From CAYSLZ01 sp964468355 (lineage in GTDB: Bacteria; Patescibacteriota; Microgenomatia; UBA12405; JAHJSD01): a stretch of DNA of 43,758 nucleotides. The stretch lies in the NCBI GenBank assembly GCA_964468355.1, contig CAYXSV010000042.1, positions 1 through 43,758 of the forward strand. Reading direction: 5' to 3'. The notes below the pieces were generated by a model, which saw only the letters and a list, made by a program, of their open reading frames with translations, did not search any database and was not told the DNA's origin. Position 1 is the first letter of the stretch; each line of letters opens with the position of its first letter. The translations under genes and the position numbers were made by a program. Positions 7,823 to 15,034 of the stretch are shown here, one piece after another.

Positions 7823-8473
7823 AATAGTTCTGATTTTGGTTTCTAAATTTGTATTTGGGTCTAACTTTTGTGGATACAAAGAATGGTTCATTTTATTTAA
7901 GACATAGTTCTTAAGCAGTTGTTGAAAATTTGTTTTGGTAGTTTTTTTTCTTTTAAGTAATTCTTTAAACCTTTCCTTTTGAATATTTAACCCCGAAATT
8001 TGATAGAATTGATTCATAGAATTAAAAGGGTTGTTTGTTGCTCTAATTATAAAAACATATCTCCTTATTTTTTCTTCGACAAATTCAAATCCAAAATCAT
8101 AAGGTGATATAAATACACTCCTTTGCAAATTTATAAATCCAAAATGGAGCAGTTTTCTTCTAAAATTATGTCTGGCTGTATTTAGCTTATTGGGAATATC
8201 AAAGTTTATACAAGTCCATTTTTCATCCCAGGGATTTGTATATAAAAACCAAGTTGGAAATTTACTCTGTAGGAAAGTTAAGCATTTGTTGTTTAAAAAT
8301 AATTTATTATCTTCAGTTGTGGTTATAAATTTTTTTTGTTTCCAATAGTATAGTTTACTTTTGATTTTGGCCCTGGGCGATGAGGAAATGCTAAATAAAT
8401 TATCAATTTGCAGTTCAATTTTTAGATTATTTAACCAAAATAAACTTGATAAAAAGTAATATCTTTTAGTCAT
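7784..8473 (-). CDS. PaaX-family / Cas2-like-fold DNA-binding protein
   Basis: 229 residues. Residues 1-70 look like a winged helix-turn-helix (predicted, basic). About 80-150 carry the PaaX middle-domain signature: W-D-x-K-W, FDIP, R-x-x-x-R-R-K-L, a G-F loop and Q-R-S-V-F-I-S-P-Y-D. This domain has a ferredoxin-like fold related to Cas2. The C-terminal helical part resembles PaaX tails. PaaX proteins are repressors of aromatic catabolism in proteobacteria, but nothing catabolic is near, so the role must differ. No cas1 or CRISPR array is present. The gene sits between two ~53-bp palindromes, which could be its binding sites or cassette ends. It is AT-rich and opposite in direction to the gene before it. 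I see no -10 close to the start; any promoter must lie in the repeat. Confidence 0.8.
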   Translation of the reverse strand: MTKRYYFLSSLFWLNNLKIELQIDNLFSISSSPRAKIKSKLYYWKQKKFITTTEDNKLFLNNKCLTFLQSKFPTWFLYTNPWDEKWTCINFDIPNKLNTARHNFRRKLLHFGFINLQRSVFISPYDFGFEFVEEKIRRYVFIIRATNNPFNSMNQFYQISGLNIQKERFKELLKRKKTTKTNFQQLLKNYVLNKMNHSLYPQKLDPNTNLETKIRTIIHDRYKYFIHKI

Positions 8474-8475
8474 TT

Positions 8476-8528
8476 TTTACGAACGTTACTTAAATTTTAT
8501 GTATAAAAAATGTATAACGTTCGTGAAA
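8476..8528. repeat. Palindromic repeat, start-proximal copy of the PaaX/Cas2-like cassette
   Basis: Perfect 10-bp arms ACGAACGTTA and TAACGTTCGT enclose TTTTAT-gt-ATAAAA, giving a nested hairpin. It lies 2 nt upstream of the PaaX/Cas2-like start and 5 nt beyond the stop of the TPR protein, so it could act as an operator, a terminator-like hairpin for that gene, or a cassette end. Confidence 0.88.
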
Positions 8529-8533
8529 ACAAG

Positions 8534-10159
8534 TTACTGGGACTGTTGGTTTTGCAACTGTTGGGATTTAGCGGCGGCATTTTGGGCTTTTTCTTCTTCG
8601 CCCAGTTTGGCATACATTTTGGCAAGATTGGCGTATAAATTTGCATCATTCGGATTGAGCTGGACGGCTTTTTCCATCTGTTCCAGCGCCTTTTCCTTTT
8701 CGCCTATTTCAAAGTAAAGAATTCCCAGATTTTGGCAGGTCTGCCAAATATTCGGATTAAATTCCTGAGCTTTTTCATAATTTTGTATTGCCGTTTCCAC
8801 CTGGCCGCTGCGCCAGTAAACATTAGCTAAATTATGATAAGCGTCAGCATATCCCGGTCTAATCTCAATCGCCTTTTTAAAATGAAAAATAGATTTTTCA
8901 AGATTTCCGTGACGGGCATACAAATCACCAAGATTATTATGGTTTTGGGCGCTGTGCGGCGAGTATTTAGCTGCCGCCAGCCAAAGTTGGTCCTGGTTCT
9001 GCCAGATATTGTTGCGGACAATTGTCCTTAAGGTTAAAACAGGAATGATAACCGACAAAAAGATTATTAAGGGAATATTTTTAATTTTATCTATTTGATT
9101 AATCCGGTCCAATACCCAAGCGAAAAGAACAAAGATTCCAAACATTGCTAAGTAAGCGTATCTTTCCGCCACAAGCCAGGAAACACCAAATGGGGTAAGC
9201 ATCGGCCCAAGAGCAAAAGCGGAAAACATAAACCAAAAAAATATCTTTTTATTTTTAATAAGAGTATAAATTCCTAGAACGGCAAAGATTAAAAAGCCAG
9301 CCGCCCTTTTAATAAATTCTCTTTCCTTGATGAGATTAATCTCAGTATGGTAAAGGGTTAGTGCTTTGGGCCAGAAAGTTAATTCTAAATATTTGGTAAC
9401 GGCAGTTGGGACTTGATGAAAAGGATTAAGCATTTGGGGATTTTGATAATACCGGGTAGTTAAGGTTTCTAAACGGTGAGGAATTAAGGTGGCGGTGTAA
9501 ATAATCCCCGTTATCCCAATTGCCCAAGGAATAATAATTTTTTTCCATTCCATCTTAAATTTAATATCAGGTCTGAAAATAATTAAGGAGGTTAAAATAA
9601 ATGGATAAGACATTGCCTTTGCTGAGGTTGCTAAACCTAAGAGAAAGGATATTACCGACAGCCAATTAAAAAGTTTATTTTTATAACCGAGAAGAAAAAA
9701 GGTTAAGGCCAAAATTACAAAAAAACTATAAGTAGAATAAGGTCCGCCCGATATCCAGGTTACAGCTTCAATCATTATTGGGTGAATGCCGGCTAGAATT
9801 GATGTAATAAAGGCAGTAGTTTGGTTATGCAGTAAATAGACAAGCAAATAAATGGTTAATACAGATCCGAGATGAAAAAAAGTATTTAAAATATGATAAG
9901 GTACCGGGGTCAGTCCGAATAATCGGTTTATTAGGAAATATAAAAAAGGTCTAACAACAAGTGGAAATCTTTCTGTTATATATTTAAAACTGTTTAAATT
10001 GGGATTTTCTGCAATAGCTTTAATATCGTCAGATAAAAATTGATTGTTAAACGTAGAGGCATAGGCAATGGTTGTCAGTAAGAATATAACTAATAATTGA
10101 ATTTTGTTTTCTTTAAACCAATCATTGAATTTAAATTCTTTGATTTTATTAATCACCAT
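8534..10159 (-). CDS. TMTC-like GT-C protein O-mannosyltransferase with C-terminal TPRs
   Basis: 541 residues. The N-terminal ~380 carry about ten membrane helices. The first external loop has FLSDD (D44, D45) with ENPNLN, then PVPYHILNTFFH, the pattern of TMTC/GT105-type proteins. About 395-530 form at least three TPR units recognisable by NHNNLGDLY, AYHNLANVY, TCQNLGILY and LYANLAKMY starts, ending in a Q-rich tail. In animals TMTCs O-mannosylate cadherins; the bacterial homologues are poorly characterised. The TPR side would bind protein or peptide, suggesting glycan transfer to protein; that is inference. It stands alone, divergent from the GT2 at 10198 with a 38-bp shared upstream region. 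Confidence 0.85.
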   Translation of the reverse strand: MVINKIKEFKFNDWFKENKIQLLVIFLLTTIAYASTFNNQFLSDDIKAIAENPNLNSFKYITERFPLVVRPFLYFLINRLFGLTPVPYHILNTFFHLGSVLTIYLLVYLLHNQTTAFITSILAGIHPIMIEAVTWISGGPYSTYSFFVILALTFFLLGYKNKLFNWLSVISFLLGLATSAKAMSYPFILTSLIIFRPDIKFKMEWKKIIIPWAIGITGIIYTATLIPHRLETLTTRYYQNPQMLNPFHQVPTAVTKYLELTFWPKALTLYHTEINLIKEREFIKRAAGFLIFAVLGIYTLIKNKKIFFWFMFSAFALGPMLTPFGVSWLVAERYAYLAMFGIFVLFAWVLDRINQIDKIKNIPLIIFLSVIIPVLTLRTIVRNNIWQNQDQLWLAAAKYSPHSAQNHNNLGDLYARHGNLEKSIFHFKKAIEIRPGYADAYHNLANVYWRSGQVETAIQNYEKAQEFNPNIWQTCQNLGILYFEIGEKEKALEQMEKAVQLNPNDANLYANLAKMYAKLGEEEKAQNAAAKSQQLQNQQSQ

Positions 10160-10184
10160 AATTAATATTAGTATATCAAAATGT

Positions 10185-10190
10185 TATACT
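10185..10190 (+). promoter_or_regulatory. Extended -10 element of the GT2-sulfotransferase-radical SAM operon
   Basis: TGTTATACT ends 7 nt before the GTG start at 10198 in a 38-bp divergent intergenic region. There is no room for a leader with a Shine-Dalgarno. TATACT on the opposite strand may serve the TMTC-like gene. Confidence 0.6.
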
Positions 10191-10197
10191 TTGACTA

Positions 10198-11244
10198 GTG
10201 GAAAATGTTTCTTTTGTTGTACCGACCTTAAATTCCGAGCGAACACTTAGTCACTGTCTTCAATCAGTGGCTAATCAGGATTATACCGGTGATATAGAAA
10301 TTATTGTCGCTGATGGCGGTTCTTCAGATGAAACATTGAATATCGCCAAGAAGTATAAGGCAAAAATTGTATCGAATAGATTGAAGACAGGAGAGGCGGG
10401 AAAGGCAGTTGGATTAAAAAAAGCCGGTAATCACCTGATTTGTTTTTTAGATTCAGATAACGTTTTACCAAACAGAAAGTGGCTTAATAAAATGGTGGAA
10501 CCATTTTCAGATGACGAAATTATCGGCAGTGAACCTTGGAAGTTTAGTTATTTTGCCAAAGACGGAATAATAGATCGCTATTGTGCATTGATGGGAATGA
10601 ATGATCCGCTTTGCTATTTTATCGGCAACTATGATCATTGGAATTATATTGACCAAAAATGGACGAGGATGAAGATTGTTGAAAAAGATAACGGTGGTTG
10701 GTTAAAATTAAAACTAAATAAAACAAACCTACCGACAATGGGGGCAAACGGACCTATTTTTAGAAAAAATTTTCTTGAAGAATACTTTGAGGGCGACTAT
10801 TTTTTTGATATTGATTTTTTGCCTCACGTTATCAGCCAAGGGGAAGTAATTAATTATGCTAAGGTAAAAATAGGTATTCAGCATTTGTACTGCGGCAGTA
10901 ACTTTAAAAGGTTTTATCGAAAACAACATCGTCGTATTCGTGATATGCTTGCCCGCCGAAATACTGCTCAAATTTTTATTTCCCCCAATTACCAAAAACG
11001 TCAATATCGTTGGGGAGGTAATTCAACTATAAACTTCGGCTTAACTATATTTGAATTTATACTAAACTGTTTGCTGATTTTTCCTTTATTTATACAGGCT
11101 TTACGCGGATATTTAAATAAAAGATCAAACGCCTGGTTAATTCACCCACTAATGTGCTGGCTGACTTTAATTGCTTACGGGCAAGGAACAATAGAAAGTT
11201 TCTTTTTTAGGTCTGAAATTAATCGAGATAATTGGAAACAATAG
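10198..11244 (+). CDS. Family 2 glycosyltransferase with C-terminal membrane segment
   Basis: A 348-residue GT2 starting at GTG. It shows VSFVVPTLNSE (4-14), IIVADGGSSDET (35-46), the metal-binding DSD (85-87) and an extended acceptor region, then hydrophobic segments near 275-335. It probably uses a nucleotide sugar and a membrane-bound acceptor. The next gene, a sulfotransferase, begins 1 nt after its stop, so both likely act on the same glycan. A GTG start directly downstream of a -10 element supports a leaderless mRNA. Confidence 0.88.
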   Translation: MENVSFVVPTLNSERTLSHCLQSVANQDYTGDIEIIVADGGSSDETLNIAKKYKAKIVSNRLKTGEAGKAVGLKKAGNHLICFLDSDNVLPNRKWLNKMVEPFSDDEIIGSEPWKFSYFAKDGIIDRYCALMGMNDPLCYFIGNYDHWNYIDQKWTRMKIVEKDNGGWLKLKLNKTNLPTMGANGPIFRKNFLEEYFEGDYFFDIDFLPHVISQGEVINYAKVKIGIQHLYCGSNFKRFYRKQHRRIRDMLARRNTAQIFISPNYQKRQYRWGGNSTINFGLTIFEFILNCLLIFPLFIQALRGYLNKRSNAWLIHPLMCWLTLIAYGQGTIESFFFRSEINRDNWKQ

Positions 11245-11245
11245 A

Positions 11246-12121
11246 ATGAAAAGAAAAATAGATTTTATCGGTATTGGAGCGGCTAAATGTGGGACAACTT
11301 GGCTGGCCGATTGTTTGGATAAACATCCGCAAATTTTACTGCCGAATAAAAAAGAGCTGTACTTTTTTTATAAAAACCACGGTCATATTTTTTGGAGAAA
11401 CATTCCGTCGAAATATACTAAAGGGTTAAAATGGTATCTGGATCAATTTTCTTTGGCTGAAAAGGGAAAAATAAGGGGTGAAGTTGCAACCAATTATTAC
11501 CGCGATACACATGCCCATAAGAGGATAAAAAAGCATTTTCCTCATATAAAATTAATTGCTGTTCTCAGGAATCCGGTGGACATGCTTTATTCATTATTTT
11601 GGTTTGGAAAAAGTACAGTAAGTGCCAGTGTACCTGATAGTTTTAAAAAATTTTCTAACCAAAAGGAATACTTGGAAAGAGGTTTGTTTTATAAGCACTT
11701 AAAAAAATATTATTATATTTTTGATAAAAGACAAATACACACTTTACTGCTTGATGATATAAAAACAAACCCCTCAAAAGCGTTGTCTGCGTTGTATAAT
11801 TTTTTAGAAGTTGATTCCGATTTCATACCTAAATCCGCGGACAGGAAAATTAATCCAACTATGAAGGTTAAAAATGGAATATTGAAAAAAACTTTATCTC
11901 AAATTTATAGTAATCTTAGCCAGTTTTTACCTCATAATTTGCAACAAAAGTTGGTTGGCAAAAATATAATTTATCAAATTTACAAAAAATACGGTCTAAC
12001 TAGATCTTCTTATCCTACTATTGAAAAATCGCTAAGATATAAATTAATAGAATTTTACCGAGACGATATAAAAAAATTGGAGGAATTAATTAACCGTGAT
12101 TTAAGTGGGTGGTTAGAATGA
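11246..12121 (+). CDS. PAPS-dependent sulfotransferase
   Basis: 291 residues of the Sulfotransfer fold, which moves sulfate from PAPS to a hydroxyl group. The 5'-phosphosulfate loop is GAAKCGTTWL (11-20). The 3'-phosphate site is VLRNPVDMLYS (106-116) with R108 and S116. Conserved EVATNYY precedes it. Length is typical for a carbohydrate sulfotransferase. It lies between a GT2 and a radical SAM protein (ATGA overlap downstream), so a sulfated glycan is the likely product. No PAPS-synthesis gene (cysC, cysN, cysD) is in the window, so supply must come from elsewhere. No convincing Shine-Dalgarno is seen; coupling to the preceding gene is probable. Confidence 0.88.
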   Translation: MKRKIDFIGIGAAKCGTTWLADCLDKHPQILLPNKKELYFFYKNHGHIFWRNIPSKYTKGLKWYLDQFSLAEKGKIRGEVATNYYRDTHAHKRIKKHFPHIKLIAVLRNPVDMLYSLFWFGKSTVSASVPDSFKKFSNQKEYLERGLFYKHLKKYYYIFDKRQIHTLLLDDIKTNPSKALSALYNFLEVDSDFIPKSADRKINPTMKVKNGILKKTLSQIYSNLSQFLPHNLQQKLVGKNIIYQIYKKYGLTRSSYPTIEKSLRYKLIEFYRDDIKKLEELINRDLSGWLE

Positions 12122-13560
12122 AAATAGTCGTTGGATATCCGCCGTTGGGGTCAAAAAAAGGCGTTGCTTTGCTTGGTCAAAACCGACAGTTCCAGTGGGC
12201 AAATACCAATTGGTCTGCTTACCCGGTGGTTCCAGCTTATGCGGCGACAATGCTCAAAAATGCTGGACACGAGGTCCTTTGGCTTGACGGCATCAACGCC
12301 GGCTGGACATATGAAAAGTGGGAAAAAAGACTTATTGATTTTAATCCCGATGTTTTAATTATCGAATCCAAAACCCCGGTTATTAATAAACACTGGAAGA
12401 TTATTAACAAACTTAAACAATTAGTCATTAATCATCAGTCATTAACTATTATTTTAGTCGGCGACCACGTGACGGCACTTCCGGAAGAATCACTTAAAAA
12501 TTCTAAAGCTGACTATGTCATCACCGGCGGAAATTATGACTTTGGTTTAGTTAACCTAATTGATAATTTGCAAAAAGGAGTAAGCACCTCGGAGGTGTTA
12601 GAAACTAACTCCTGCAAGGTGATCTTAGATTCCCTGCCTTATATCGACCGCGACTTAACTCAGTGGCAGTTGTACGCCTACAAAAACTCTAATTACGGTC
12701 GTCTGCCGGGAACTTATACTATGTTCGGCCGTGACTGCTGGTACGGCAAATGCACTTTCTGTTCATGGGCAAACACCCTTTATCCACCTGAAAGCTATCA
12801 GAGAATGAGTGTAAAACACGCTCTGGATGAGATTGGCCACATTTTAGAAAATTATCCGGTCAGAGAAATAATGGACGACTCCGGAACATTTCCGGTAGGG
12901 GAGTGGTTAAGAAAATTTTGCCGGGGGATGATTGACCGCGGCTACAACAAAAAAGTTAAAATAAACTGCAATATGCGGTTTAATACGGATTTAACCGAAG
13001 ACGATTACCAACTAATGGGCAAAGCAGGTTTCCGATTTCTGCTTTACGGATTGGAATCAGCCAATCAAAAAACACTTGACAAACTTGATAAAAATTTAAA
13101 AGTGGAACAAATTATACCGAGTTTGAAAAAGGCCAAAAAAGCTGGATTAAAACCACATATTACGGTAATGACCGGCTATCCCTGGGAAACGGAAAAGGAT
13201 GTTCAAAATACTTTAAAATTCGTCAAAAAGTTATCTCGGCTAAAATTAATCGACAGTTTACAGTCAACAATAATTATTCCCTATCCGGGAACACGGCTGT
13301 TTTCCCAGGCGGTAGAAAACAACCGGCTGAAAACAACTGATTGGAATGACTATGACATGTCCAGGCCGGTATTAAAAACAGATTTAGACGATGATCAGTT
13401 AAAGGCCTATGTCCGCAAATTCTATACGGCGGTATTTACACCGAATTGGCTGTTGATGAAAGCAAAAGAGGCGGTTACTAATTGGGATACATTTAAATAT
13501 TATCTCCGCTTCGCCCGGCGTTTCTTTTCCAAACAGCTGGATTTTAGAGGTTCAATTTAG
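12118..13560 (+). CDS. B12-binding-domain radical SAM protein
   Basis: 480 residues. About 1-150 form a cobalamin-binding-like Rossmann domain, including VGDHVTALPEE in the place of the usual GGPHxT strand. A linker at about 151-195 contains an unusual palindromic DNA segment. The radical SAM core has its iron-sulfur cysteines in DCWYGKCTFCSW (C207, C212, C215), a C-x4-C-x2-C spacing rather than the standard C-x3-C-x2-C. Later YGLES and TGYPWET motifs fit the TIM barrel. Family members perform methylations or rearrangements; the substrate here is unknown, but the operon points to a glycan or its lipid. I prefer the ATG at 12118 (ATGA overlap with the previous stop); a GTG at 12109 is in frame. 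Confidence 0.88.
   Translation: MKIVVGYPPLGSKKGVALLGQNRQFQWANTNWSAYPVVPAYAATMLKNAGHEVLWLDGINAGWTYEKWEKRLIDFNPDVLIIESKTPVINKHWKIINKLKQLVINHQSLTIILVGDHVTALPEESLKNSKADYVITGGNYDFGLVNLIDNLQKGVSTSEVLETNSCKVILDSLPYIDRDLTQWQLYAYKNSNYGRLPGTYTMFGRDCWYGKCTFCSWANTLYPPESYQRMSVKHALDEIGHILENYPVREIMDDSGTFPVGEWLRKFCRGMIDRGYNKKVKINCNMRFNTDLTEDDYQLMGKAGFRFLLYGLESANQKTLDKLDKNLKVEQIIPSLKKAKKAGLKPHITVMTGYPWETEKDVQNTLKFVKKLSRLKLIDSLQSTIIIPYPGTRLFSQAVENNRLKTTDWNDYDMSRPVLKTDLDDDQLKAYVRKFYTAVFTPNWLLMKAKEAVTNWDTFKYYLRFARRFFSKQLDFRGSI
12585..12621. repeat. Palindrome pair inside the radical SAM gene
   Basis: CACCTCGGAGGTG (12585-12597) is a perfect odd palindrome, followed after 11 nt by the imperfect CTCCTGCAAGGTG (12609-12621). 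The core ACCTCGGAGGT recurs at 14030-14040. It is translated in frame in the linker between the B12-like and radical SAM domains. Confidence 0.6.
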
Positions 13561-13569
13561 TTTAATTAT

Positions 13570-13575
13570 GATAAT
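13570..13575 (+). promoter_or_regulatory. -10-like element before the DUF2177 gene
   Basis: GATAAT lies 8 nt before the ATG at 13584; the surrounding TATGATAATATATT offers alternatives. Weaker than the other promoters listed. Confidence 0.4.
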
Positions 13576-13583
13576 ATATTATT

Positions 13584-13973
13584 ATGAATTATTTAAAAAC
13601 CTACTTAATTGCCGGTGGAGTATATTGGATAGTTGATTTTATTTGGCTGGCACTTGTCGCCAACAATTTTTATCAGAGGCAGTTAGGTGGCTTTTTAAAA
13701 GACAAAATAAATATTCCGGCGGCGGTAATCTTTTATTCGCTTTTTCCAATCGGGGTAATAATCTTTGCCGTTGTCCCCGGTGTAAAAGAAAACAGTTTAG
13801 TCAAAACATTAATTTTAGGTGCCCTGTTCGGCTTTTATACTTATGCGACTTATGATTTGAGCAACTATATAACTTTAAGGGGCTGGCCGTTGAAAGTGGT
13901 TATCGTTGATATTCTTTGGGGAATCGTATTGTCAACTCTTGTCGCGTTAGTCGGTTATTTAGTACGGGGTTAA
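13584..13973 (+). CDS. DUF2177 family membrane protein
   Basis: A 129-residue protein with four hydrophobic segments. It has the DUF2177 signature: an N-terminal helix with DFIWLALVA, YQRQLGG soon after the first helix, and YDLSNYITLRGWP before the last helix, ending ILWG. Function of the family is unknown. It follows the sulfotransferase-radical SAM operon by 23 bp and seems to have its own -10. Nothing in the sequence ties it to glycan synthesis apart from position. Confidence 0.88.
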   Translation: MNYLKTYLIAGGVYWIVDFIWLALVANNFYQRQLGGFLKDKINIPAAVIFYSLFPIGVIIFAVVPGVKENSLVKTLILGALFGFYTYATYDLSNYITLRGWPLKVVIVDILWGIVLSTLVALVGYLVRG

Positions 13974-14005
13974 AGATTACCTATTACTTATATTTAAGCT
14001 TCAGA

Positions 14006-14041
14006 AACCTGCGAGGTTAATTCCTTGAAACCTCGGAGGTT
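14006..14041. repeat. Tandem AACCTnnnAGGTT palindromes in a convergent intergenic region
   Basis: AACCTGCGAGGTT (14006-14018) and AACCTCGGAGGTT (14029-14041) are separated by 10 nt. They share the AACCTnnnAGGTT form with the core of the REP copies. The second is followed by GTTGTTTAAT, so it may also terminate transcription of the + strand gene; as it lies just past galE it could serve both directions. Confidence 0.65.
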
Positions 14042-14046
14042 GTTGT

Positions 14047-15033
14047 TTAATATCCATCAGGATGTTTTTTATGCCACTTGTAAGCTGAAGAAATTATTGT
14101 TTCCAAGTCGGAATATTCCGGCTGCCAACCGAGTTTCTTTTTAATTTTTGTTGAATCGGCAACCAGTTTGTCCGGGTCACCGGGCCGGCGGTCGGTTATC
14201 GGGACGTGGAAATCATTTCCGGCAACCTTTTTTACCATCTCAACCACTTCTTTGACCGAATAACCACGGCCGGTGCCGACGTTAAACGGTTCAAAAAAAG
14301 AATCTTTATCCTCCAGGTATTCCAAGGCCTTTAAATGTGCCTCGGCTAAATCCAAAACATGGATATAATCACGAATACAGGTTCCGTCCGGTGTTTTGTA
14401 ATCGTCGCCGAAAATAGCAAAATTATATTCCGGGTCAAGAGCTTTTTTACATGCTCTGGTAATTAGATGTGTCGGTCTTTCATAATCCTGGCCGAGAGAC
14501 CCGTCTAGTGTGCCGCCGGCGGCATTAAAATATCGTAGTGGAATAACTGCAAATTTTTTGGCTTCAGCATAATCTTTTAAAATCCATTCTACGATAAGTT
14601 TAGTTCTGCCGTATGGGTTAGTAGGTTTTTTAGGATCAGTTTCTTTAATCGGTATTTTTTTGGGATTCCCGTATAAAGCGGCTGTCGATGAAAAAACTAA
14701 TTTTTTTACGTTAAATGAGTTCATAATTTTAAATAGATTTAAACTACCGCAGACATTATTTCGATAAAATCTACCCGGCTCCCGGACGGAGATGCCGGCC
14801 TCAATATAAGCGGCAAAGTGGATAACCGCTTCCGGGTTTTCTTTTTTAAAAACCTCTACAAGTTTATCAACGTCAGTTTTTAAATCCCCGGTATAAAGTT
14901 GAATTGAAGGAACCGCCTCCCGGTGGCCGTTTTCCAATGAATCAAAAATAACTACATCGTATCCGGCCTCTTTCAATACCCGGACAGTAAAACTTCCGAT
15001 ATATCCGGCCCCGCCGGTAACAAGAATTTTCAT
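14047..15033 (-). CDS. galE: UDP-glucose 4-epimerase
   Basis: A 328-residue extended SDR enzyme interconverting UDP-glucose and UDP-galactose (possibly the GlcNAc/GalNAc pair) with bound NAD. The NAD loop GGAGYIG (7-13), the SSTAALYG strand carrying the catalytic serine/threonine, the YGRTK active-site Tyr/Lys, the LRYFNAAG motif and the RDYIHVLDLA motif are all present and ordered as in GalE. Length is standard. It supplies UDP-hexose to the surrounding glycosyltransferases. It starts 1-2 nt from the end of the upstream YvcK-like gene yet carries its own -10 TAAAAT 6 nt before the ATG, inside that gene's final codons. Confidence 0.95.
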   Translation of the reverse strand: MKILVTGGAGYIGSFTVRVLKEAGYDVVIFDSLENGHREAVPSIQLYTGDLKTDVDKLVEVFKKENPEAVIHFAAYIEAGISVREPGRFYRNNVCGSLNLFKIMNSFNVKKLVFSSTAALYGNPKKIPIKETDPKKPTNPYGRTKLIVEWILKDYAEAKKFAVIPLRYFNAAGGTLDGSLGQDYERPTHLITRACKKALDPEYNFAIFGDDYKTPDGTCIRDYIHVLDLAEAHLKALEYLEDKDSFFEPFNVGTGRGYSVKEVVEMVKKVAGNDFHVPITDRRPGDPDKLVADSTKIKKKLGWQPEYSDLETIISSAYKWHKKHPDGY

Positions 15034-15034
15034 A

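Larger units (their letters stand above)
7770..8528. mobile_element. Candidate mobile cassette: PaaX/Cas2-like gene bracketed by palindromic repeats
   Basis: The 690-bp gene almost fills the space between two direct copies of a ~53-bp palindrome: its start codon is 2 nt from one copy and its stop lies inside the other. This mirrors the REP-RAYT unit at 1578-2394, but the protein is not a known transposase. The alternative is a normal repressor with two operators. Mobility is inference from architecture only. Confidence 0.45.

Noticed and set aside
7784..8473. Calling this gene cas2
   Set aside because: It has extra N-terminal wHTH and C-terminal parts and the PaaX middle-domain motif; no CRISPR array or cas1 is nearby.
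8499..8717. Cys/Trp-rich plus-strand ORF
   Set aside because: It is antisense to the TPR region of the TMTC-like gene and covers the palindrome; no supporting signals.
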